Assembly (NCBI GenBank): GCA_900540895.1
Contig: UQHV01000011.1
Coordinates: 1-64,000, forward strand
Reading direction: 5' to 3'
From: an uncultured Collinsella sp.
Lineage (GTDB): Bacteria; Actinomycetota; Coriobacteriia; Coriobacteriales; Coriobacteriaceae
Length of the DNA stretch: 64,000 nt
Shown here in pieces: positions 1 to 9,017 of the stretch. A program made the position numbers and the translations under genes. Numbering within the stretch: position 1 is the stretch's first letter; every line of letters starts with the position of its first letter. A model generated the notes under the pieces. It was not told where the DNA came from and did not search any database. It saw only the letters and a list, made by a program, of their open reading frames with translations.

Positions 1-1
1 C

Positions 2-613
2 TTTGGCTTTCCGTGGGATTTCTCTGCCGAGGAATGTGCCGACATCGCCTGGCTGGAGTCGCGCCCCTATACCGTGCTGTTTGTCGACGGCAACCACGAG
101 CGTTTCGATCACTGGTCGGAGCGCCCCATGGAGCTGTGGCACGGCGGCCTGACGCAGCGTCTGTCGGACACCTCGCCCATCCGACGCCTGACGCGCGGTG
201 AGGTTTTTGAGCTCGACGGCTCAACGATCTTTACCATGGGCGGCGCCACGAGCGTGGATAAGGAATACCGCATTCCGTATTCCAGCTGGTGGCCGCAGGA
301 GCTGCCGGACGAGCGCAACTTTGAGGAGGCGCGGGCAAAGCTCGACAGCGTGGGTTGGAAGGTCGACCATGCGATCACCCATACCTGCTCCACGCGCATG
401 CTTTCGCCCACGCTTTACCCGGCACCTGGCTGGAATTATCCCGATGTCGATCGACTCACCACGTTTTTCGACGAGCTGGAGGACCACCTGGACTACAAGC
501 GCTGGTACTACGGGCATTTTCATCGTGACGCCAACCCAGCCGAGTGCCACACCGTGCTCTACGACTGTATTGTCCGCCTGGGCGACGAACTCCAGCCCTG
601 GGATGTCGCGTAG
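2..613 (+). CDS. Metallophosphoesterase, 5' end outside window
   Basis: The reading frame is open from the first bases of the window, so the start codon and the first metal-binding motif (DxH) lie upstream. The visible part shows calcineurin-like phosphoesterase motifs: DGNHE near the beginning (GNHD/E metal and phosphate motif), a His in the segment AITHTCS, and YYGHFHRD (GHxH) near the C-terminus. Family knowledge says these bind two metals and cleave phosphoesters; the substrate cannot be told. The gene ends 15 bp before the convergent gluQ with no obvious terminator between them. Confidence 0.85.
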   Translation, partial: FGFPWDFSAEECADIAWLESRPYTVLFVDGNHERFDHWSERPMELWHGGLTQRLSDTSPIRRLTRGEVFELDGSTIFTMGGATSVDKEYRIPYSSWWPQELPDERNFEEARAKLDSVGWKVDHAITHTCSTRMLSPTLYPAPGWNYPDVDRLTTFFDELEDHLDYKRWYYGHFHRDANPAECHTVLYDCIVRLGDELQPWDVA

Positions 614-628
614 GGGCGGGGTGGCTGG

Positions 629-1648
629 CTACTCGACCGTTACAGTGATGTTTTCCCGATGCGTGCGGATAACATCCCAGCTAAAGTGCTCGACCAGCTG
701 CTCGGCAGAGCGCGGTGTGGCGTCCGGCGCGATGCCTGTTTGCCCGGCGAGCCAGCCCAGTAGTGCCTCGGGCGCGCCAAAGCGGGTGCGGAGCTCGCCC
801 AGGTCCAGGTCGCGGTCGCGCTTGGAAAGGCGGCGCCCGTCCGGCGACATGAGCAGCGGAATGTGCGCGTAGTGCGGCGTGGGAAGTTCCAGCAAATGCT
901 GCAGGTAGATTTGGCGCGGCGTGGAGCCCAGCAGATCGCATCCGCGCACGACCTCGGTGACGCCCATGGCAGCGTCGTCGACCACCACGGCTAGCTGGTA
1001 GGCAAAAACGCCGTCGCTGCGGCGCACCAAAAAGTCGCCGCATTCGGTGGCGAGTGCTTCGCATTGGGCTCCATACGTGCGGTCCACGAATTCGATCACA
1101 TCGTTTGCGAGGTCGTCGACGGCGGGTACGCGCAGGCGCGTGGCCGGAGCGCGCAGAGCGCTGCGGCGGGCAACCTCCTCGGCAGAAAGGTCTCGGCAGG
1201 CGCCGCGGTAGATGGGCGTGCCGTCGCTGGCGTGCGGCGCGCTCGCGGCGTGGAGTTCGGCACGCGTGCAAAAACAGGGATAGGTGAGGCCGGCGTCTTG
1301 CAGCTGACGCAGGGCGTCCTCGTACAGATCCAGTCGATCGTGCTGGTAGTAGGGGCCTTCGTCCCACTCCAGTCCCAGCCAGGCCAGGTCGTCAATCAAT
1401 TGAGTGGCAAGTTCCGGGCGCTTGCAGCGATCGTCCAGGTCCTCGATGCGCAGCACGATGCTGCCGCCCTGGCTGCGGGCCGAAAGCCACGAGCACAGGC
1501 AGCTGAACACGTTGCCCAAGTGCATGCGGCCCGAGGGCGACGGGGCAAAGCGGCCCACGACGGGGGTGGGGGCGGAGGCGAGCTTGCTGTTGGGCGCCGT
1601 CGACGTGGCCACAGTGGGCGTTGCTATGTTGCGTGCGTTGATATCCAT
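629..1648 (-). CDS. gluQ: Glutamyl-Q tRNA(Asp) synthetase
   Basis: A truncated glutamyl-tRNA synthetase (339 aa) containing the catalytic core but no anticodon-binding domain. In the family it charges glutamate onto queuosine of tRNA(Asp). Visible motifs are the class I HIGH-type PSPSGRMHLGN after about 35 residues, LRIEDLDDR, a zinc-type CFC cluster followed by a later Cys, and the KMSKS-type RLSKRD. The frame is open 38 codons further upstream, but MDINARN is chosen because the longer version is low-complexity and non-homologous in look. A TATACT box lies only about 8 bp before this ATG with no ribosome site between, so the message may be nearly leaderless. Confidence 0.88.
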   Translation of the reverse strand: MDINARNIATPTVATSTAPNSKLASAPTPVVGRFAPSPSGRMHLGNVFSCLCSWLSARSQGGSIVLRIEDLDDRCKRPELATQLIDDLAWLGLEWDEGPYYQHDRLDLYEDALRQLQDAGLTYPCFCTRAELHAASAPHASDGTPIYRGACRDLSAEEVARRSALRAPATRLRVPAVDDLANDVIEFVDRTYGAQCEALATECGDFLVRRSDGVFAYQLAVVVDDAAMGVTEVVRGCDLLGSTPRQIYLQHLLELPTPHYAHIPLLMSPDGRRLSKRDRDLDLGELRTRFGAPEALLGWLAGQTGIAPDATPRSAEQLVEHFSWDVIRTHRENITVTVE

Positions 1649-1784
1649 GCGGACGAGTATAGCGCGGGGCGCGGTGGGGGAGACGCTGCCGTGGCCTGCA
1701 AGTTGCTGAGGCCGCGCGTTGCGCGTGCCGGACCACCGGCTCGGCACCTTAATCGTCGTCAATCAATTTAGCCCTCAAACGACA

Positions 1785-1820
1785 GAAACCCCGGCAGCTC
1801 TTCGCAACTGCCGGGGTTTC
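1785..1820. repeat. Perfect 13-bp inverted repeat between divergent genes
   Basis: Arms 1785-1797 and 1808-1820 (GAAACCCCGGCAG and its exact complement) with a 10-nt loop. It resembles a terminator stem, but neither strand has a clear T-run after it, and it sits upstream of genes on both sides, so no gene needs it as a terminator. Confidence 0.6.
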
Positions 1821-1990
1821 CGCGGAAAAGGGGGACATGATCCTCGAGCGAACGGCAAAGGGGCAAACCGTTTTCGCTCAACTGCTTTATGCCCCTCGGC
1901 TGGCGGCTCAATCAGCGCGTGCCGCACCCACACAAAGCCGCTACACCTGTGACAGAGCTGTGAAGTGGTATCTATTGCTGGCGCAGGCCA

Positions 1991-2044
1991 TGCCAAGGAG
2001 TGTCCCAGATTGCCGGCAGATAAGGAACGTCCCCAGGTGCCGGC
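1991..2044 (+). repeat. 54-bp dispersed repeat, copy 1
   Basis: Begins TGCCAAGGAGTGTCCC and continues with TGCCGGCA, then AAGGAACGTCCC and a closing TGCCGGC. It is the same length as, and about 80 percent identical to, the copy at 4538-4591; a palindromic version is at 32771-32828. Confidence 0.75.
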
Positions 2045-2156
2045 CGCGGGCGTGACTTTCATCCCGTTTGGCGCTCCGGTCGCCTAGATGTTCGTCATGT
2101 GCGCCCGTAAACGTGGGACAATGGCGTTACTGGTATCACAGACAAAGGATGTGCCC

Positions 2157-4100
2157 ATGAACGACCCCGTTGCCAAAACCTGTCGGCAGCGCCGCCTGTT
2201 TGCGCGATTTGCTTCCGTCTGCGCACTCGTCGCGCTTGCATTGCTGCTACTGCCCGCCGCCGCACACGCCGACGGTTATTCCATGACCCAAACCTATATC
2301 AGTGCCACGGTTGAGGCCGATGGATCGCTGACCGTTGTCGAGGGACGCCAGTTTGATTTCGACGACGACATCAACGGCGTGTTTTGGGAGATCAATACGG
2401 GCACCAACCAGCAGGGCGGCACGGCGGGCGTCGACGTGCTGAGTGTCGAGGAAGAGGACACCGCGTTTAACAAAGTCGATAGCGCGAACAAGGGCGATTC
2501 TGGCGTCTACACGGTCGAGCAGACCGGTGACGGCGTAAGGATTAAGGTGTTCAGCCCCCACGAGAGCGGCGACAGCGCGATCTATTACGTGAGCTACACC
2601 ATGACCGGTGCGGTTATGAACTGGGCCGATACCGCCGAGCTCTACTGGAAGTTCGTGGGCGACGGCTGGTCTGCGGATTCCGACGATGTCGAGATGGAAG
2701 TGCGCTTCGCAAATGCCGCTGCCGGGACGGCGGCCGTCAAGGGCGATAACTTCCGCGCATGGGGCCACGGCCCGCTGACGGGCGATGTATCGCTCGATGC
2801 GGACGAACCCATGGTCACCTATACCATTCCCTGTGTGCATCAGGGCGAATTTGCCGAGGCACGCATCGCCTTCCCTAGCGACTGGGTGCCGCAGCTTACC
2901 GCTTCGGGCGAAGAGCGCATGTCAATGATCATGAGCGAAGAGAAGGAATGGGCCGACGAGGCTAACGCCCGCCGCGCTCACGCTCGCATGATTGCCAATG
3001 CACTTGCCGTGCTAAGTGTTGTCGCGGCGTTGGCCTTTACCGGCACAATCGTTATGCTCAAGCTGCGCAAGCGCAAGCCCAAGCCGTTTTTCCAGGACGA
3101 ATATTTCCGCGATGTGCCTTCGGCCGACCATCCCGCCGTGCTTTCGGCCCTCATGAGCTGGAACGAGGTGCCCGATCAGGCATATATCGCCACGCTCATG
3201 AAGCTCACTGACGACCGTGTGATCAAGCTGGAGCAGGCGACCGTGACCAAGGCCAAGAAGGGTCCGTTGGGGCGTGAAAAAGAAGAGCAGACGTATCGCG
3301 TGACGGTGAGTGATGCGGGCTGGAAGTCGGCCAAGGGCATTGACCACATGGTGCTCAAGGTCTTCTTTGCCGGTGCTAAGCCTGACGAGAACGGCGATCG
3401 CTCGCGCACGTTCGACGAGCTGCAGCACTACGTCAAGCAGCACGCTACACCCGTGGGCGACAAGCTCGAGGACTATCAGAGCACCGTTAAGGGCAAGCTG
3501 GCCGATAGCGAGTACGTTGCCTCAGACGGCATTGTTGCAATGGTGTTTTGCCTGGTTCTTGGTATCCTGATCGCCTTTGTTCCCGTGGGATCCATCTTCT
3601 TTACCGATGGCGCACAGGCGAACATTACCGCCGCGTTTATCTCGGTGCCGATTGTGCTGGTGGGTATCGGCGTGGGCCTTACGTTCCGCCGCTTTACGCC
3701 GGAGGGCGCCGAGGTGGCGGCTCGCTGCAAGGCACTTAAGCATTGGCTCGAGGACTTCACTCGTCTAAAGGAAGCCGTCCCCGGCGATCTGGTGCTGTGG
3801 AACAAGCTGCTGGTGATGGGCGTGGCGCTGGGTGTTTCCAAGGAAGTGCTGCGTCAGCTTGCCGAGGCCGTGCCGCCCGAGGTGCGCGAGGCCGACGGCT
3901 TCTATGACAATTATCCCTGCTACTGGTGGTACTACCATCATTACGGTATCGAGTCTCCGCTCGATTCGTTCGATGACGTGTATCACGAGAGCATCCGTGA
4001 GCTGGCGTCGAGCTCCGACAGCTCGGGCGGCGGCGGAGGCGGCGGCTTCTCTGGCGGCGGAGGCGGCGGCGTCGGCGGAGGCGGCGGCGGAACGTTCTAG
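2157..4100 (+). CDS. DUF2207 family membrane protein
   Basis: 647 aa from the ATG at 2157, chosen over the ATG at 2088 because AAAGGAT lies 7 nt upstream and the protein then begins with a normal signal peptide (basic stretch, hydrophobic core, AHA cleavage region about residue 40). A beta-rich extracytoplasmic DUF2207 domain follows, then a transmembrane segment around residues 285-305, a cytoplasmic part, two more hydrophobic segments around 480-530, and a C-terminus made almost only of Gly with a few Ser and Phe. This order is typical of YciQ/DUF2207 proteins, whose function is unknown. It is monocistronic, with a hairpin terminator after it. Confidence 0.85.
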   Translation: MNDPVAKTCRQRRLFARFASVCALVALALLLLPAAAHADGYSMTQTYISATVEADGSLTVVEGRQFDFDDDINGVFWEINTGTNQQGGTAGVDVLSVEEEDTAFNKVDSANKGDSGVYTVEQTGDGVRIKVFSPHESGDSAIYYVSYTMTGAVMNWADTAELYWKFVGDGWSADSDDVEMEVRFANAAAGTAAVKGDNFRAWGHGPLTGDVSLDADEPMVTYTIPCVHQGEFAEARIAFPSDWVPQLTASGEERMSMIMSEEKEWADEANARRAHARMIANALAVLSVVAALAFTGTIVMLKLRKRKPKPFFQDEYFRDVPSADHPAVLSALMSWNEVPDQAYIATLMKLTDDRVIKLEQATVTKAKKGPLGREKEEQTYRVTVSDAGWKSAKGIDHMVLKVFFAGAKPDENGDRSRTFDELQHYVKQHATPVGDKLEDYQSTVKGKLADSEYVASDGIVAMVFCLVLGILIAFVPVGSIFFTDGAQANITAAFISVPIVLVGIGVGLTFRRFTPEGAEVAARCKALKHWLEDFTRLKEAVPGDLVLWNKLLVMGVALGVSKEVLRQLAEAVPPEVREADGFYDNYPCYWWYYHHYGIESPLDSFDDVYHESIRELASSSDSSGGGGGGGFSGGGGGGVGGGGGGTF

Positions 4101-4115
4101 CGCGCTCTGATTTTT

Positions 4116-4164
4116 GGGATGGATCTTCTCCGGCGACTGTTGGCGGAAAATCTATCCCATTTTT
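4116..4164 (+). terminator. Terminator of the DUF2207 gene
   Basis: GGGATGGAT pairs with the ATCTATCCC segment ending at 4158, with inner pairs, followed by ATTTTTATG. Confidence 0.6.
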
Positions 4165-4213
4165 ATGCTTTGAAATGGGTCTATCTTTCCGTTACGGATC
4201 CCCACACAGGGGA

Positions 4214-4447
4214 CAGTGGGCAAAAAATGCCAAATATGAGTACTGTTGCCATTATAGTGACATATATTTGCACTAAATAACGGGCTCCTAATGAGATTAT
4301 CTCTCGTTAGGGGCCCATTTTATTGAACATTTGTGGAAATACGTCAGCTCGCCTGACTGGCTGCTATGTCTAAAAGCCTCTAAAATGCCCCAAATCGCTG
4401 CTACTAAAAAGGTAACAGTACTCATATTTGATGTTTTTTGCCCACAG
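4214..4447. repeat. Terminal-inverted-repeat element, copy A (234 bp)
   Basis: The left end (4214-4247: GTGGGCAAAAAA, then CAAATATGAGTACTGTT) is matched by the inverted right end (4414-4447). The interior has no ORF but holds a GC-rich hairpin with two G-U pairs at 4282-4316 followed by ATTTTATT, which looks like an intrinsic terminator. Two further copies are at 25104-25337 and 39635-39857. The right-hand segment CTGCTACTAAA...GTAACAGTACTCATATTTG is the best conserved part in all three copies. Confidence 0.85.
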
Positions 4448-4537
4448 CTATTTGCAGACCCCTCTATAGGGCGACGCCAACGAGGGTTTCGTCGACTGTG
4501 TTACCCAAGAATGTCCCCAACGACTAGGTGCGGTTGC

Positions 4538-4591
4538 TGCCAAGGAGTGTCCCGGGGTGCCGGCACAAAAGGAACGTCCCTAACTGCCGGG
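4538..4591 (+). repeat. 54-bp dispersed repeat, copy 2
   Basis: Same layout and length as 1991-2044: TGCCAAGGAGTGTCCC, TGCCGGCA, AAAAGGAACGTCCCTAACTG, CCGG. It lies directly against the 3' end of the minus-strand acetyltransferase gene. Confidence 0.75.
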
Positions 4592-4592
4592 T

Positions 4593-5234
4593 TTAGGCTG
4601 TTAGGTCGAGTTCGTAGAGGAAGCTTTCGCGCGGCATGTCGTGACGGCGTTCTTCGCGGTTGGCGCGGTGCGTGGCCGTGCGCTTAAAGCCGTGCAGCTC
4701 GTAGAACTTCCACGAGCAGTTGGAGTCGGTGTACAGGTACGCCCTCGTCGCTCCAAGCGAGGACAGGTGCGAGACCGCGGCGTCGAGCAGAACCGTGCCA
4801 ACGCCCAGGCCATGGACATCGCGATCCACGGCAAGCAGCGTGACCTCGTTGTCGTGCGGCAACGGGCTGCTCTCGAGCAGGCGGTTGTTGGTTCGGATGG
4901 TTGCGCGCACTAACGAGAGATACTCGGCGCAGGCATCAGGCTCCAGCTCACGCATCTGCGATAGCAGCGCGCGTTCGGTATCCATCCAATGCTCGTTGAT
5001 AGTGACGCCGGAGTTCTGTCCTGCGCGTGCAAGTGCAATGCCGCGCGCCTCGCCGTCAATCACCGCAACCTGCGAAAACGTCGATGACGAAAGGCAATAG
5101 GCGAGGTCGCACGCGGCCTCAAGGCGGTTGTACTCATCGTTATCCGAATTGTTATGCCAAAGCTGTTGCAGAATCAGCGCGATGGCGTCGAAGTCTTCGG
5201 TATCAAACGGTCGGTAGAGAACCCGCGAGACCAT
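4593..5234 (-). CDS. GNAT family N-acetyltransferase
   Basis: 213 aa. The acetyl-CoA binding motif A is visible as LLAVDRDVHGLGVGTVLLDA (about residues 130-150), followed by the usual beta-strand and helix ending in FYELHGFKR, typical of the GNAT fold. The start has an AAAGAGG ribosome site 5 nt upstream. The acceptor substrate cannot be predicted. The gene stands alone, divergent from purH. Confidence 0.85.
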   Translation of the reverse strand: MVSRVLYRPFDTEDFDAIALILQQLWHNNSDNDEYNRLEAACDLAYCLSSSTFSQVAVIDGEARGIALARAGQNSGVTINEHWMDTERALLSQMRELEPDACAEYLSLVRATIRTNNRLLESSPLPHDNEVTLLAVDRDVHGLGVGTVLLDAAVSHLSSLGATRAYLYTDSNCSWKFYELHGFKRTATHRANREERRHDMPRESFLYELDLTA

Positions 5235-5511
5235 GGTGCCTCTTTCTTTTGCGGATGCATATCGAGCACAGTTCTACCACGCCATTGGCATCAAATTATG
5301 GTGCCCCTGTGTTCCATGAACTCACCGTGCCCAGCGCCGTGCCCATCCCCTCTGCTCGCAAACTTTTTCTGCACATGCGCCCGTTGCGGGGTGCATCGAT
5401 GCGCTCGATGCGCTACATTAAATCAGTATTTTCAATGCCGCTGCGCGAGCGCTGCAGATCGACGTATCACCGACTCACAGAGCACGGCGGCGTACCAGAC
5501 AGGAGGACTGC

Positions 5512-7119
5512 ATGGGATCTGATGTGAAGATCGCACGCGCGTTGATCTCGGTTACCGATAAGACGGGCGTCGTCGATTTCGCACGGACGCTGGTCGATGA
5601 CTTTGGCGTCGAGATCATCTCTACGGGCGGCACGGCTCGTGCCATCGAGGACGCGGGCGTTCCCGTAACCCCCATCGAGGAGTTCACGGGCTACCCCGAG
5701 ATGATGGACGGCCGCGTTAAGACCCTGCACCCCAAGGTTCACGGCGCGCTGCTGGCCCGCCGCGATTCCGAGCAGCACATGCAGGAGGCCGCTCAGCACG
5801 GCATTAAGCTGATCGACCTGGTCGTCGTCAACCTGTACGAGTTCGAGAAGACCGTCGCCAACCCCGAGGTCACCTTCGCGGACGCCATCGAGCACATCGA
5901 CATCGGTGGCCCCTCCATGCTGCGCTCTGCCGCCAAGAACGCCACGAGCGTTACCGTCATTTCCGACCCTGCCGACTATGATGCCGTCCTGGCCGAGATG
6001 CACGAGACCGGCGGTTGCACCACGCTTTCCACCCGTCGTCGCCTGCAGGTGAAGGTCTACCAGACCACCGCCGCCTACGACACGGCTATCTCCCGTTGGC
6101 TTGCCGCCCAGGCAAGCGACGTGGCGGACACTTCTGCCAAGCTCGAGATTTCGCTGGAGAAGGTCGACGACCTGCGCTATGGCGAGAATCCTCAGCAGAA
6201 GGCTACGGTCTACCGCTTTGCCGAGGGCTGCGAGAACACCGCGAGCTCGCAGTTCCCGCTCGTTGGCTCCGAGCAGATCCAGGGCAAGCCGCTCAGCTAC
6301 AACAACTATCTGGATGCTGATGCCGCTTGGAACCTGGTCCGCGAGTTCGACGAGCCGGCCTGCGTGATCCTCAAGCACCAGAACCCCTGCGGTTCTGCCG
6401 TTGCCGAGGACATCACGGCTGCCTACGACCGCGCCTTCGCCTGCGATCCCAAGAGCGCCTTTGGCGGCATCATCGCCTGCAACCGCGAGGTTCCCTATGA
6501 GCTGGTCGAGCACTTTGCCGATCAGAACAAGCAGTTCGTCGAGGTTATCATCGCCCCGAGCTACACTGCCGAGGCGCTCGAGCGCATGGCCAAGCGTCCC
6601 AACCTGCGCGTGCTGGCCACCGGCGGCGTGGACCACGGCGCCCAGGTGGAGCTGCGCTCCATTGACGGCGGCATGCTGGTGCAGGAAGTCGACCACGTGA
6701 CCGAGGATCCCGCGACCTTTACGTTCCCCACCGACCGCAAGCCCACCGACGCCGAGATGGCCGAGCTCGAGTTTGCCTGGAAGGTCTGCAAGGGCGTTAA
6801 GTCCAACGCCATCCTGGTCTCCAAGGGCAAGGCCGGCATTGGCATGGGCCCGGGTCAGCCTAACCGCGTTGACTCCGCACTGCTTGCCTGCGAGCGTGCT
6901 GAGGACTTCTGCGAGCGCGAGGGCGTGGAGAAGGGCGGCTTTGCCTGTGCAAGCGACGCGTTCTTCCCGTTCCGCGACAACGTCGACGTGCTTGCTGCAC
7001 ACGGCGTGACCTGCATCATCCAGCCCGGCGGCTCCAAGCGCGACGACGAAAGCATCCAGGCCTGCAACGAGCACAATATTGCTATGGTCTTTACGGGCGC
7101 CCGCCACTTCCGCCACTAA
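5512..7119 (+). CDS. purH: Bifunctional AICAR transformylase / IMP cyclohydrolase
   Basis: 535 aa, full length for PurH. It catalyses the last two steps of purine synthesis: formylation of AICAR and ring closure to IMP. The N-terminal MGS-like cyclohydrolase domain has ALISVTDKTG, STGGTAR and DGRVKTLHPKVHG; the C-terminal transformylase domain has YGENPQQ, LSYNNYLDADAAW, KHQNPCG and DPKSAFGG, and ends AMVFTGARHFRH. AGGAGG sits 6 nt before the ATG. No other pur genes are adjacent, and no purine riboswitch was recognised in the 277 bp upstream. Confidence 0.97.
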   Translation: MGSDVKIARALISVTDKTGVVDFARTLVDDFGVEIISTGGTARAIEDAGVPVTPIEEFTGYPEMMDGRVKTLHPKVHGALLARRDSEQHMQEAAQHGIKLIDLVVVNLYEFEKTVANPEVTFADAIEHIDIGGPSMLRSAAKNATSVTVISDPADYDAVLAEMHETGGCTTLSTRRRLQVKVYQTTAAYDTAISRWLAAQASDVADTSAKLEISLEKVDDLRYGENPQQKATVYRFAEGCENTASSQFPLVGSEQIQGKPLSYNNYLDADAAWNLVREFDEPACVILKHQNPCGSAVAEDITAAYDRAFACDPKSAFGGIIACNREVPYELVEHFADQNKQFVEVIIAPSYTAEALERMAKRPNLRVLATGGVDHGAQVELRSIDGGMLVQEVDHVTEDPATFTFPTDRKPTDAEMAELEFAWKVCKGVKSNAILVSKGKAGIGMGPGQPNRVDSALLACERAEDFCEREGVEKGGFACASDAFFPFRDNVDVLAAHGVTCIIQPGGSKRDDESIQACNEHNIAMVFTGARHFRH

Positions 7120-7137
7120 GTAGGGAAGCGGCGCTGC

Positions 7138-7235
7138 GGCTTGCCCAGCCACCGCACCTTGCCGTTCATTCGTCGCTCGCGTACCCAAGTACGCGTCGCT
7201 CCTCTTTCACGGCAATCTGCGGCACCTGGGCAACC
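7138..7235. repeat. Long imperfect inverted repeat behind purH
   Basis: The outer arms (about 28 nt each, including TTGCCCAG, CCGCA and TTGCCGT) pair across a centre that is itself a hairpin (GCGTAC-CCAA-GTACGC, 7179-7194). It has no coding potential. It could form a cruciform or a large RNA hairpin. Confidence 0.65.
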
Positions 7236-7318
7236 CTCGCCGACCTGTTAGGTTGACTGGGGAGGATGGGATGTTATCTCGTCCCTTGGACTGGCCCCGC
7301 TTCTAAAATAATCTCTGC

Positions 7319-7354
7319 AAAAGACGGCTGCTCCGTTTGGAGGGCCGTCTTTTT
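7319..7354 (+). terminator. Intrinsic terminator
   Basis: AAAAGACGGC pairs with GCCGTCTTTT, followed by the T-run. It lies 200 bp after purH and only 40 bp before the next start, so it ends purH transcription. Confidence 0.85.
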
Positions 7355-7394
7355 GGTATAAGAGGACGGAATGACTAACACGAAAGGTACAACC

Positions 7395-8102
7395 ATGCCC
7401 CAGATTGATGATGCCGAGCTGTTTGGCAATGCCGAGGATCAGCGTGCGTACGAGGACTTTTGCGCCAATCAGGAGGCGGTCGAGAAGTTTACGCTCGACA
7501 AACCCGCGCTTGTCTGCCGTTGGCGCATGTCCAACAAAAAGGTACCCATGCTCAACCGCCACATTCGCGCACTGTCCGAGCGCTTGGTGCAGGGCGAGCC
7601 GCTTACCCATAACATGCTCAGCTGGGCCAAGCAGCACGTTGAGTGGTCGCTTGCCGAGGGCGATTACACCGCACGCGACGGCGTGCTCATGCTGGTGATC
7701 GACGTCAACGGCAACGCCGCCATGACGGTGGGGGAGTACGAGCCGCTAACCGATACGTCGGCCAAGGCGCTACGTGCCCGCTCCGCCGAGGCCCGCTCCG
7801 AGGCCGACGAAACCGGCGTGGCGCCCGAGCTGCTCGCTGCCGTCGATAACGGCGAGCTTGCCTTTGTGGCGCCAGCGGACGAGTGCCTGTGCGGCACGGC
7901 GACGCTCATCGAGCAGCTGGCCCAGACCAAGGGCATCTCGGTCACGCGCGTAGATATTCCCGCACAGCTCAAGGGCGCGCTGTTCCTGGTGAGCGACGAG
8001 CACGGCGTGGTTCCCGCCGACGATACCGATGCCGCCGAGGCGGACGCTGCTATGGTCACCTTCTTCGCCGACGGCTACGAAAAGCTCCGCGCCCGTCGCT
8101 AA
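7395..8102 (+). CDS. Conserved-looking hypothetical protein, 235 aa
   Basis: I do not recognise this family. It is a soluble, acidic protein with no signal peptide or membrane segment; the middle part is Ala/Glu-rich (SAKALRARSAEARSEADE). The second ATG (7395, MPQIDDAELFG) is preferred because GAAAGG lies 8 nt upstream; the ATG at 7371 would add 8 residues. Codon use and GC match the neighbours, so it is very probably real. It is monocistronic between two terminators. Confidence 0.75.
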   Translation: MPQIDDAELFGNAEDQRAYEDFCANQEAVEKFTLDKPALVCRWRMSNKKVPMLNRHIRALSERLVQGEPLTHNMLSWAKQHVEWSLAEGDYTARDGVLMLVIDVNGNAAMTVGEYEPLTDTSAKALRARSAEARSEADETGVAPELLAAVDNGELAFVAPADECLCGTATLIEQLAQTKGISVTRVDIPAQLKGALFLVSDEHGVVPADDTDAAEADAAMVTFFADGYEKLRARR

Positions 8103-8187
8103 ATGATTTTTCTGGGACGGGGATTAAAGAATCATTCCATCTCTGCATACATGCGTACGCTCGAGTAGAGGCTCGAGGTCGAAGTGA

Positions 8188-8225
8188 TGGGGCCGATCGG
8201 TTTAGGACCGAGGCCCCTATTTTCT
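8188..8225 (+). terminator. Intrinsic terminator
   Basis: GGGGCC pairs with GGCCCC, with an inner CGGT/ACCG stem, followed by TATTTTCT. Confidence 0.75.
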
Positions 8226-8336
8226 CTTAAGGCTATCGAACACTTTTGTCATATTAGGTGCCCACGGGGTCGTATCGTTGCGACGCCGTGGGCATAATGG
8301 TGTGGAAGGTGCAAGTTACGCGAAATGGGAGGACAC

Positions 8337-9008
8337 ATGGCGCTGATCTATGTCGTTGAGGACGACGAGCCCATTCGTCGTGAGCTTATCGACATCCTTG
8401 CCCGCGCCGGGTTTGAAATCGAGGCCTGCGAATCGTTTGAGCATGTCTCGCGCGATATTCTCGCCGCCGCGCCCGACCTGGTGCTGCTCGACCTGACGCT
8501 TCCCGTCAAGGACGGCCAGCATATCTGCCATGAGGTTCGCCGCGAATCCGAGGTCCCCATCATCGTCCTCACCTCGCGCACGACCGAGATTGACGAGGTC
8601 ATGGCCATGACGCTTGGCGCGGACGACTTTGTTCCCAAGCCTTACAGCGCCCGCGTGCTCGTGGCGCGCATCAATGCCTTGCTGCGCCGCACCGCGGCGG
8701 CGGGCGAGCGTAGCACGCTCGTCCACAAGGGACTGGAGCTCGACCTCGCACGCTCCATGGTCACCAATACGCAAACCGGTACCAGCACCGAGCTCACCAA
8801 AAACGAACTGCGTATCCTCTCGCTGCTTCTGAGCCGCGCGGGCAAGATTGTTTCGCGCTCGGCCATCATGCAGGACCTGTGGGACTCCGACGCCTTCGTG
8901 GACGACAACACGCTCACCGTCAACATCAACCGCCTGCGCACCACGCTCGAAAAAATCGGCATCAAGGGGTATTTGACGACGCACCGCGGCCAGGGCTATT
9001 CGGTTTAG
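8337..9008 (+). CDS. OmpR-family response regulator
   Basis: 223 aa. The N-terminal receiver domain has acidic residues D9 and D10, phosphoacceptor D52 (LLDLTLP), T79 and K101 (PKP). The C-terminal winged helix has LTKNELRILSLLL, VSRSAIMQDLW and NINRLRTTLEKIG. It acts in the cytoplasm as a DNA-binding output protein of the kinase that follows 9 nt later. The ATG at 8337 is chosen over 8325 because GGAGG lies just upstream of it. Confidence 0.93.
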   Translation: MALIYVVEDDEPIRRELIDILARAGFEIEACESFEHVSRDILAAAPDLVLLDLTLPVKDGQHICHEVRRESEVPIIVLTSRTTEIDEVMAMTLGADDFVPKPYSARVLVARINALLRRTAAAGERSTLVHKGLELDLARSMVTNTQTGTSTELTKNELRILSLLLSRAGKIVSRSAIMQDLWDSDAFVDDNTLTVNINRLRTTLEKIGIKGYLTTHRGQGYSV

Positions 9009-9017
9009 GGGCCGGCT

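Larger units (their letters stand above)
1649..2156. other. Divergent intergenic region gluQ / DUF2207 gene
   Basis: About 500 bp without a gene. It holds an orphan 13-bp perfect hairpin at 1785-1820 and one copy of a 54-bp repeat at 1991-2044, described separately. ORFs crossing it are not convincing: they lack ribosome sites and homologous-looking sequence. The immediate 60 bp before 2157 hold the ribosome site AAAGGAT. Confidence 0.6.

Noticed and set aside
2247..2840. Long open frame on the minus strand inside the DUF2207 gene
   Set aside because: Shadow of the plus-strand gene caused by high GC; no ribosome site and no recognisable protein.
5235..5511. Purine riboswitch or PurR box before purH
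   Set aside because: I could not find the conserved core or a convincing box in this segment.
5467..7188. 573-codon minus-strand frame opposite purH
   Set aside because: Composition artefact; purH on the other strand is a clear full-length enzyme.
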